Both the position numbers and the translations under genes were made by a program. 64,000 nt of DNA from Caulochytrium protostelioides (taxonomy: Eukaryota > Chytridiomycota > Caulochytriomycetes > Caulochytriales > Caulochytriaceae): assembly GCA_003615045.1 (NCBI GenBank), contig ML014169.1, positions 1 through 64,000 on the forward strand. Direction: 5' to 3'. The notes under the pieces are model-generated. The model saw only the letters and a program-made list of their open reading frames with translations, did no database searches and was not told the origin of the DNA. The stretch's first letter is position 1, and each line of letters begins with the position of its first letter. This document shows positions 23,248 through 33,100 of this stretch, in pieces.

Positions 23248-26148
23248 ATGGCCCCGTCGCCCCTCTGTCTCATCACCTCAGAGGCGCCCGGCCTGCCGTC
23301 TTCACCACGCACGGACTCGATGTCCCACGCCACCATGTCCCCGGCGCCGCTTCCCTCGGCGCCGTCGCCCTCTAGCGCTGGCCCCGCGCCTCGGCCCATG
23401 CTCGTGCCGTTAGCCGTTTGTGAGGGCAGCCAGCCTTCGCTGGCGATAGCCAGCGCGTCCGTCTTGACGACGCCCCTCTCAACCCGGGCCTCAGCGCCTT
23501 CGCCATCGGCCGGGACGCCCACGTCCGCATCGGCCTCGGCCTCATCGGCTGTCTCGGATGCCGCGTCCGCGTCCGCGTCGATCACCTCGCCCGACCCCGA
23601 GGGCGCCGGGTCACCCTCGGTCGGCACCGCGACAGCAGCGGCCTTGCCGCAGCGCTCATCATCGCATATCCGGATCGCACGCCACCGCGCCGTCACACCC
23701 ACCGAGCCGCCGCTGTCCGCAGGATCGCGGATGTCGTTCAGCAACCCGATCAAATCGCTGCTCCCGTCCATCTTTTCGGCCTCGCCCTCCTCCGCGCCGC
23801 CTGTGGCCGCCGTCTATCCCCCATTGACGGCGCCAAAGTCGCACGCCAGCGCTTCAGCGGCCTCGGCTCATGGCGACGGCAGCGAGCCAGCCGCGCCCCC
23901 ATCGAGTGCGTCTGACGGCCGATATTCTGCATCGGACGCACGTCGAGCGCGTGATCATGCTGACACGACGGCGCCCGCGATGGCAGCGCCGGCATCGGGC
24001 TCACTGCGGTCGCTCTCGCCGCCCGCCGGCGACGGCGGACCGCCTGCCACGCCGCGCCTACGCCATCAGCGGACGCGTGTGCCGCTCATCAGCGAGCCGC
24101 CATGGCGTGGACGAACGCTGTCCACCAAGCAGCCGCCGCACGCGATGGGGATCCAGCGGATCCCTGAGCTGATGAGCGTGCCTGCGTACCAGACCCTGCT
24201 CGAGCTCACCGACCGGTATCCACAGCTCGCCGGACATGCGACCGACCTGGTGCGGTTTTCCTCGCTCTACGCCAGCGGCACCCGCGTCCGCCGGGACCCG
24301 TCGCCAGCCAGCGTGAATCCGGCGATCCTGACCGAGACGGCGGAGCAGTTGCACGCCTTTCTGGAAGCCTTTGAAAGCCACGCGGGCGATGTGCTGCCGG
24401 AGATCTCTGACGCGCAGCTCAAGACTCTTGTCGACGGCGCCGAAACATTGATCATGCACCATGCGTTCCGGCGCCTCTTTTCGGCATGTCTCTCGGTCTA
24501 CCAGCTGCAGGACATTCATCTCTCGCGACGGCTGTGTTTCATGAAACTCGGCGACTTCAGCATTACCCACTTGGGATTGACGCCGGCCAGCCATGACGAT
24601 ATGGGAGGCGTGCCGCGCACCTCGACCGCGCACCAGTCGGCTCTGCGGGCAAAGCAGCTCAAACAGCAGGCGGGCCTCGCGCTGCTGGCCTTCGACTCGG
24701 CCCATACCCCCTTGCAGAAGATGGATCAGATAATTCGTTGCCATCAAAGCCTCGACCAGTATGCGCAGCACGTGTCATGGTGCAAGACGCCGCTTTCGCC
24801 GTGCTTGAGCAAAGAAAGTCTGAACCCCATCGGCATCCAAGCCGCAGCGGCAGCCGCAGCGGCAGCTGCGGGCAGTCCTGCCACGAGCAGTGATGGACCG
24901 CCCCCGACGACTGACCCGGTGCCGCGCACCCCGGCCTCCCCAAGGCCCTTCGTGCCGTCCGGCGCGCCGACGTCCGCCGATGTGATTTTACCTTTGCTCA
25001 TCGCGCTCATCGTGGACATTGGGCCCCCGCGGCTCGTGTCGTCGCTCCACTTTGTCGAGACCTACCGCCGCGCGGAGGCGATCGAAGGCTATGTTGCATA
25101 CTGCTTCACCAATCTGCAGGCCGCCGTGACGTTTGTCGAGACGATGGATCTGTCGGTGCTCACGATGCCGGCGGACGAGGTTGCGGCGTTCGAGCGCAGC
25201 CACGGCGGCACGCGCCCCGAGCAGGACCATGCGACGACCGTCGAGCAGCAGCGTGACGTCATTGTGCTGCCGTCCGATCCGCAGGCCTGTGAGCCTGCCG
25301 CCGCGCCACATCCGGACCGCCACGAGCCAACCCGCGTGTCCCAGGCCATCACGGGAATCCACGGCATGGTCTCGGGGCTGTGGCCCTTCCCTTCGGTGCT
25401 GCCGGAAATGCCGACGTCCATGTGGGTCCGAGGCGCCGAGTCAGCCGCGCCGTCTCCGACACCCTCGGCGTCCTCCGCTACCCAGCCGCCGCGCCCACAG
25501 CAGCCGATTGCACTGCTCAGCTCCTCCCTCGAGCGCCGATGGTCGCGGTCGCCGCCGCCGGTCCGAGGCGTCGCCGCCGCGTCCACCGCCGCTGACGCTG
25601 TCGCCTCCACCGCCGCCGCCGCCGCCACCTCGTCAGTTCATGGTCGGGCGCCGATGTTGCCGTCGGCTTCCCTGATGCCCCCGCCAACGCCGCCGCGCGG
25701 TCCGCCGTCGCCCACCACGCACCCGACCGCTGCCGTCTCGGCCCCAATCACGGCGCCGCTGCCCGCTACCGCCGTCTCATCCAGTCCGCCTCCCACGTCT
25801 CGCGCGGTGATCATTGCCGCTGTCCGCGACGAGGAGGACAACGAGGACAACGAGGACTTCAGCAATGACCGCCCGTCCGATTCCGGCGCTGCTAGCCGAT
25901 TCGCTTCACTCGCGACGATAGAAACGGCGGCCTCAGCGAGCGCGACGCCCACACCGGCGCAAGGCGACGGCGAAGATACGTTGGCGGCGCAGTCGCCCAC
26001 GGGGGAGGGGCCGAGTGGCTCGTCGACGCCGCTGGCGGACCGCAAGAATGCTGAGGCACCGATGCTGCCCCGCCCGCCGTCGGGCAGTCTCCGCTCTCAA
26101 TACTCGTCCGAATCGTTCCGTGAAGCCTTGCGCACGCGAGGTCCGTGA
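23248..26148 (+). CDS. VPS9-domain Rab5-type GEF
   Basis: A 966-residue protein with one recognisable domain. A helical bundle starts near residue 300 and leads to DGAETLIMHHAFRRLF (about 400), the counterpart of 'EGMEKLIMGKLY' in Vps9/Rabex-5. The VPS9 core follows at about 575-640: SADVILPLLIALIVDIGPP, SLHFVETYR, then EGYVAYCFTNLQAAVTFVETM. These match the conserved 'ADxxLPxLIYVxxxANPP' and 'GExGYYLTNLxxAVxFIExL' blocks, including the Asp and Tyr that contact Rab. A spacer of about 50 residues with poly-Ala sits inside the domain. Both flanks are disordered, Ser/Ala/Pro-rich. Such proteins activate Rab5/Vps21 on early endosomes. No CUE, Ras-association or SH2 domain is visible, so orthology within the family is open. 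ATG 23248; a second in-frame Met lies 24 codons later. Confidence 0.82.
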   Translation: MAPSPLCLITSEAPGLPSSPRTDSMSHATMSPAPLPSAPSPSSAGPAPRPMLVPLAVCEGSQPSLAIASASVLTTPLSTRASAPSPSAGTPTSASASASSAVSDAASASASITSPDPEGAGSPSVGTATAAALPQRSSSHIRIARHRAVTPTEPPLSAGSRMSFSNPIKSLLPSIFSASPSSAPPVAAVYPPLTAPKSHASASAASAHGDGSEPAAPPSSASDGRYSASDARRARDHADTTAPAMAAPASGSLRSLSPPAGDGGPPATPRLRHQRTRVPLISEPPWRGRTLSTKQPPHAMGIQRIPELMSVPAYQTLLELTDRYPQLAGHATDLVRFSSLYASGTRVRRDPSPASVNPAILTETAEQLHAFLEAFESHAGDVLPEISDAQLKTLVDGAETLIMHHAFRRLFSACLSVYQLQDIHLSRRLCFMKLGDFSITHLGLTPASHDDMGGVPRTSTAHQSALRAKQLKQQAGLALLAFDSAHTPLQKMDQIIRCHQSLDQYAQHVSWCKTPLSPCLSKESLNPIGIQAAAAAAAAAAGSPATSSDGPPPTTDPVPRTPASPRPFVPSGAPTSADVILPLLIALIVDIGPPRLVSSLHFVETYRRAEAIEGYVAYCFTNLQAAVTFVETMDLSVLTMPADEVAAFERSHGGTRPEQDHATTVEQQRDVIVLPSDPQACEPAAAPHPDRHEPTRVSQAITGIHGMVSGLWPFPSVLPEMPTSMWVRGAESAAPSPTPSASSATQPPRPQQPIALLSSSLERRWSRSPPPVRGVAAASTAADAVASTAAAAATSSVHGRAPMLPSASLMPPPTPPRGPPSPTTHPTAAVSAPITAPLPATAVSSSPPPTSRAVIIAAVRDEEDNEDNEDFSNDRPSDSGAASRFASLATIETAASASATPTPAQGDGEDTLAAQSPTGEGPSGSSTPLADRKNAEAPMLPRPPSGSLRSQYSSESFREALRTRGP

Positions 26149-27176
26149 TCCTGGCCCAGAAGATGGGCCAATCCCGACCATGCATCTGCTCCTCCAGAGG
26201 CCAGCACCTGTTAGATCATGGTTGTGGAATCAGGCACAGCCATGGCCGTAGCACTCGGCTCAGCGACGCTGCCGACAGACGCGGACGAGGACGATTCGGA
26301 TGGCGTCAATAGTACCAGCAGCAGTAGCAGCGATGGCGGCGCGAGCGGTGGCGGCTGTGACTTCGACAGCGGCTCAGAGGGTGGGCGTCAACGACTGCGG
26401 TTGGTACACTTGACGCCAACGGGTCGTCGGCTAGTCAGCTAGTCGTAACTAATACCACACTTGCTAGTAGGACATGTCTTTTCCAACCGGTATGCATGAC
26501 CGAAGCTGACGATGAGGGCCCGTTCTTGCAAGGATACGTGGGTCGTTGGGGACGTCGGCCAGGTGGGCGGGATGGGTCACTGCTCAAAATGCACGCTGAC
26601 AGGAAGGCAGGAGGAGGTGCCGACGCCCTTCACGGTTTGCTGTGCCTTTGCTATTTCAGCGCGTCCCTCGGAGACCGGGTCCACTGCGCTTGGCCATTCC
26701 CCCCATCATCGTGAGCAAAAACCTTGCATGCGAATTAAGCTTTTTTTTTTGCTTTTTTTTTTTTTTTTTTGCGACCCGAGCGTTCGTTTCGATGATTGTG
26801 TGGCGCAGCCGTTGAGACCTCAGGTTGTGGCAGCACACTCGTCCTTCGTTAGTGCCCCCACACCCCTCGAGTGGGAGCGGGAGCCCCTGTCCGGTTCTGA
26901 AACGGTGGCCACCCCGACTCCGGCGAAACGAGCTCTGATCACAGCGAGCCCCACACGGAAGCCCAGACCAGGACGAGCCCCCGCGCCGTCGGGGCTCGAT
27001 AACAGAGGGTCACGAGAACGTGGAGGGCGGCGCCGGTTTGGCGGACCTGTCACCTTTCGTCTCAGGTCGTCTTCAACCCGCCACCGCCACGCAGCGTCGC
27101 TCGCTCGCCGCCCTCCTGCTGCACCGCCAAGGCCGGCTTCGATGGCCTGCCCGCCGATGCGCTTCATCGTCTCACC
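26149..27176. other. Intergenic region upstream of BRCA2
   Basis: Holds a 74-codon Ser/Asp-rich ORF from ATG 26218 to 26442 of no known type, and a T-rich tract at 26737-26770. I cannot support a gene. It probably carries the BRCA2 promoter. Confidence 0.45.
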
Positions 27177-30100
27177 ATGACCCCATCGGGCTCGCTGCCC
27201 GAACTCGGTGCTGAGGAGCCGCCGGATCTGAGCCAGCAACTCGGCGATTCGCCCGACTCTACCTCTCTCACGCCGTCTCGGCCATGCCGCCGTGCCGGTA
27301 GCGACAAGCGCCTCACCGGCACCCCGCCGGCCGACGCTGCGGACGGCACCACGCCGGTCAGCCACGGGACCGCGTCTTCTCGCCCCGCCTTCGGGGTCGA
27401 ATCCCAGGGCAGCCCCCTGCCCGCCAGCGAGCTTGACGGGTCGGATCGCGTCATTCCCGGATCGCTCGTCACGCCGCTCGCCACGCCCAACCCGAAGCGG
27501 TGGAACTCGCGGCGTGACAGCCACCCGCCGAGCCATCTCCCGCCGAGCCACCTCCCGCCGAGCCACCTCCCGCCGATCTCCGACGCACCCGCCGCTCCCT
27601 TTCCGGATTGGTCGTCGTCGCTCGAAACCCCGCCGAGACCCTTCCTGCTGGACCAGGATCAGGTCATGACGTACTTGCGGACGGGGCACGGTGCTCCGGC
27701 GAGCCCCTCGACGCGGACCGGCCACCCCGCGAAAGCGGATGCTACACCCGGGTCGCTCTCCCCGCTACAGGCCATGGCCAGCGCCGCGCCGTTCCCCGAT
27801 ACGCGGATTGTGACGGCTCCCACCGACAGCGACCCGTATGCGGCCTTGAGCCCGGCTCGCCTCACGCCTCCGGAACTCCGGCCCCACCCGCTCCCAGCCG
27901 GCCTGGGCACGACGCCGCGTCTCCAGCGATCCTCACGCCGGCATGATTCCGCCCGCGTCTCGCACTTTGCTCGGCACACCAAGACCATGGGCGCGCACGT
28001 CCATGTTCCCGTGATTAACGCCACAACGCCAGTCATGCGTCAAGAAAAGCGCGGACGTCGGCCGCTGCTGGCCGAAGCAAGCATGCCGCTCGCACCGGCC
28101 GCCTCGACCCCGACGCGGCAAACCAACCCCGCCGCCCTGTCGCACATGTTCCAAGCCTCCGCCCGCGTGATTGCTCCCCTGCACTCGGCTTCATATGCCG
28201 AGCCGCCCAATATGCCGACGATCCCAGAAAAGTCGGACACGTTGGATTTCTCCGTGCTGGCAAAGCGTCTACGCATGCGGGCGCAGCCGATCAAGCGGTC
28301 GCCGAGTCCCGCGCCAGCGCCGCTTGAAACGATGCTAGGCGATGCACGTGGTCACCCGTCTCGCAGCTCGAGCCTATCTCCGATATCGGACATGTCGGAA
28401 GAAACTGAAGAGGAGCTTCAAGCGGAGCTGGCGCAGTCGTCACAGGTGTCGTCGCAGGCGTCGACATCTTCATCACCCGCATCCTCTTTGGCCGTTGGAT
28501 CCCAGGGACTGGTAGGCAAAGACCACGAGGTTGAGACACCGCTTCGGCCCAGCGTCGACCTGGAAACGTCGTCCGAGACGAGGAATCAGCCGATACCTTT
28601 CCAGTCGCGCCTCAACATTGTGCGTGACCAGAATCTCACTGATTCCAGAGACTGGGGCGAAACCGAGTCGCTCTATCTCTCGCAAGGACTGCAGTCTCAG
28701 GACATGGACGTGACCACGGCGCTGGCGTCGTCGACATCATCCGAAAGCGACTTACCATCGCTGCAGCCCGAGCCGCACTCTGAGACCCAAATTCAGACCT
28801 CCGTATCATTGCGCCCGAGTGAGGAAAGCGAGTGCCTCGGCACCGTTAGTCCGCCCGTCGTGGCGGATGATACTCGACTGGAAATCACCATTCTGGATGA
28901 ACCTGATCTCGGCTCAGCTTCCACGGCACCGCCTTCTTTGGTCGATCAAACGAAGGGATTACCTCAATCGGATCCGTCGTTCCTTGCCGATCACCATTAT
29001 GCACCGATGGGAAGACTGCGGCCGCCCTCGCCCGTCCCGGTCTTGCCGGCCTTGCACTCGTCTCCCTCAAGAAAAGACGGACGCCACTCGCCGGGTCGGA
29101 CCGTGTCCTTGGACGCCGTTCGGCCCTATGAGCGTGAGAGTGTTCTTGCCATCTCCAGTCCCGTTTCCGCGAGCCACACAGAGTCTCGCGAAAGCCTTCC
29201 GTTTCATATGGCTCCAGCAGGATTAATCGGATCGCCCACCCTCCCAGTTCAATCAGCGCCGCCTGCGATGGACGTACCTAGCACTGTATCGTTTTCTGAC
29301 CCCATGGCGGCTCTTGCTCCTGTGGCGCCGTCGCACCCGGAGGCGTCATCAAAGCCACATTCCATCTCGTTGACGGATCATCCGGATTCGAGTCTGAGCA
29401 GGACGCCAACGGCTCCGGTAGCGACAGAGGACGAAATGGCGACACCCCGAGGAGGATTGACTGATCATTCATCACCTGAGATGCCTCTGATTCGATCCCA
29501 ATCGAATCATGAATATCATACAGCACCAGACGAAGGGGCCACCCATCATGCCTCGCTATCAGAGATGCCATTGCGCCGCAGTGCTGGTGAGTCACAGGAT
29601 ACGAGACTCCAGGAATCGGATGTATTTGCACCCGTCTTACCGCATCAGACTGCAGAATTGCCACGACCTGATGTGATCAACTCGTTACCCCTTTCGTCTG
29701 CCTCAAACCCCTTGACAACAGTTGGTCTGCCCACGTCTGGACGGGCTGCGAATAACGAAACGATTGCAGAAACCTCCGTTTCTGGACCTGCCTTGGGGCC
29801 GCCCAGCGACAACGAAGTCGATTTGAAGCAGGGCAGAGCTGATGACTCAACAACGCCCTCCATGTCGTCGTCACCACCTCAGGAACAGCCAGCTGTGGAC
29901 ACGGAGGTTCCTCGCGCGCCTACAGAGTTGACGAGCGATAAGAGCCTAGTGTCTGAAGTGGATGAAGCGGGTCAACACCCACCTCCCGTCGAAACCGACG
30001 ATACATCGGTTCGAGGCGAAGTGTCTCGTCCTGATATGCAGGATACGTGGATAGCTGACGCATTAGCTTCTGAAGTTTCCGCCGACCCCCCTGTGCACGG

Positions 30101-33100
30101 TGATGGAAAGGCGCGTCTTTCGGATTCCACAGCTCTTGAGGAATCGTCTGTGCCGGCGCGGGAGGCAAGGCGCTCGCCTGAAGCGGAGCTCCCCGTGGAC
30201 ATGTCCCCGGCGGTGGCGGCCACTACCCTTAACCAGAATGGTAAACGTTCGGGATCCACGATTTCTTCCGAGGCGCTGGACGTTTTCAAGAAGTCGCGAG
30301 TCACGTCTGAAAAGTGTGAGACTAGCGCGACGATGTCGCTTTTCACTACTGCTACCGGAAAACACATTGCGCCCCCAACAGCCGATGCGCAGCGTCGCGC
30401 CGCACTGCTCATCTCGGCGGCGGCGGTATCTGATGTGTCTGATGGGCGTCAGGCTTCATCTGCATTTAATGATCCCTCTGTTAGTGCGGGTCAGGCTGGA
30501 CCGACCCATGCAGATCAACCGGGGTATCAAAACGAAGTGGCTCGGCAAGTTGAACCTACTCTTCCATACCAAACAACAGACAGCGACGTCCTCAGCGTGC
30601 AGAAACCTCCCATGGCCCCCCGACCCAAGACGCTTGCTGGGACACTTTTCACAACAGCGAGTGGTCGACCCTTGGCTCCGCCGTCTGCTACGGCCAGACG
30701 TCGCGCGGAAGCATTGATCCACGAGACAGGCAATACAGCCTCGGATTCTTCGCCATCAGTGAGTGGGTTCACCATGGGGAGTGACAAAGCAATGGCTTCG
30801 GCATCGACTGAATCGAGTCAGCGTGTGACGACCCTGATCGCGGACGGACAAGTCCCACCATCGCGTGATGGCAGCGCACCCACGAGTTTGTTTGCGACAG
30901 CGAGTGGAAAAACGATGCCGATGCCCTCGTCGAAGGCGTTAAATCATGCTGCCCGTGTCATTGCTAGCGATGTCAGCAACAAGGCACCTCCTTCCCTTCC
31001 GCCTCCTTCGGCATCAACGAGCCTGTTTACGACAGCGAGCGGCAAAGTGATGCGGCCTCCATCTAAAGAAGCAACGCTTCGCGCTTCTGCCCTCATCGAT
31101 GGATCGGGCGACCCCAAGCCGGATCACAAGACGGCGGAGAGACCCAATCGTTTAACCACAGCTGGGAACAAGGCAATCGCTCCCCCATCGGCGGACGCGC
31201 AAGCGCGCGCCGAAGCGATTCTTGGCAGCCTTTCGACGACCGATGTGGCACCAACGGCTTCGGCATCAAGAAATGCATTCAGCACTGCTAGTGGAAAGCA
31301 GATGGCTCCGCCCTCTGCGGAAGCACAACGCAAAGCGCAGACACTTATCGCGGATTCATCGGTAACGCCTAAATCGGCATCGACATACCCTACGCCAGTG
31401 ACGCCGGGACTCTCACTCTTCTCAACGGCGAGTGGCAAGCAACTGGCCTCACCATCGGCGGATGCTCAGCATCGAGCAGCCGCTCTAATGCGGGATATCG
31501 CGACCGGAACATCGTCCACGTCTCATGGACCCCATTCGGCCCCTGGCGGTCAGGACACAACTTCTCCCTCCACAACCAGAGCAAGTTTGTTCTCGACCGC
31601 GAGTGGTAAAGCGATGGCTCCGCCGTCGGCTAAAGCCAGAAACCGAGCCGCCTTCCTGCTTGATGATCAGCAACGTACATTGGCCCCTCCAGCCTCGGGC
31701 TCCTCGCTCGGTATAAGTTTGTTTCAGACGGCGGGCGGCAAGTCAATGATCCCTCCGTCGCGCGATGCACAGGAAAAAGCACGTTTGATTTTTGACGCGA
31801 ACCACCAGCCGGAACAGCTGCCATCTCACAACCAGCACTACAATGCTGAGCATCCATCTCATTGTACCGATCACATCGTCACGCCATTCGCATCCCCGCT
31901 CGTCAGGCGAGTTTCAGGCTCGTCCAACGCCAGCGCTTCTTCGCCTATGCAAAAGGGCGGGTTGGGAATCGTCGCATCTGCCACTCGAAGTCCCTATACT
32001 TCCCATGCGGCAATGATCACGCGCTTTGGCGCGCGCGGACCCGATTTAGGAAGAGGCATGTCCAAGCGACCCAGAACTTTGCACCCAAAGCTGTTACGAA
32101 CGGGAGCGGCTATCTTGAGCAAGCAAGCTGAAGCGAAGTCGGTTCCAGTGAAGCGGGAGCTCAAGGTGTTCCGATTCCCCACAACGGAACAGGAAGACAA
32201 TCGCTGCCCCTTTTCGCGAGTGCTGTTATCAGCTCCTCAGTCGATGCACTCCACCGGACCTTATGATGTGTCGCGGTTTACGTGGCTGCAGTTTCCCTCC
32301 GAGGATTCTCCTCGCTTGCGGTCTGCGACTATCTACGCCGCGCATGATCGGGCCTTCCACGGCGTCGAGGACGCCCGTAAAGGACTGCTAGAGCTAGGGG
32401 CTTCCGAAAATTTGGCGGATATGGCATGGATCTGCAATCACTGGACGCTTATTCTCTGGAAGCTTTGCGGCACCTTGGCTCGCGGCATGGTCAGCGTGGA
32501 CCCACCGTTTGCTGCCTATGAAGAGGTGTTCCGCCAGCTTCGCTTGCGCTACCAGCGCGAGATGGAACTAACGCAGCGTCCAGCGCTTCGTTTAGTTTTG
32601 GAGCGCGACAATGTACCGAATCGCTTCATGGTTCTGGTCGTCCTTCGCACACCATCCCCTAGTGCCCTCCAGACCCTGCGCGAAGGTTGCCATGTGGTTC
32701 TCTCTGATGGATGGTACTGCGTCCAAGCTGTCATGGATACCGCATTGACAGACTGCCTTCGATCCGGGCGAATCCGCATCGGGACAAAACTGGCCATGTC
32801 TGGTATTCAGCTGAGCGGCAGCGCCGATGGTGTCAATCCTTTAGCACAGGATCTTGAAATAGACCCCTTCGTGTCGGTGGAGAATGAAGTGCAGAGCGTA
32901 TCATTGCAGCTCAATGTGAATTCAGTTCGCCTGGCTCGTCCCGACGCCCTCTTGGGATACCAATCGTCGGTGGCGTACATTTCTGCGTTGCAGACCGTCA
33001 CACCCGAAGGTGGTCCTGTCGCCGCGATCGATGTCATTGTGCTTCGCCGTTATCCTGTCATGACGGTCGAGAATTTGGATGGTCCGCAAAACAACGATCG

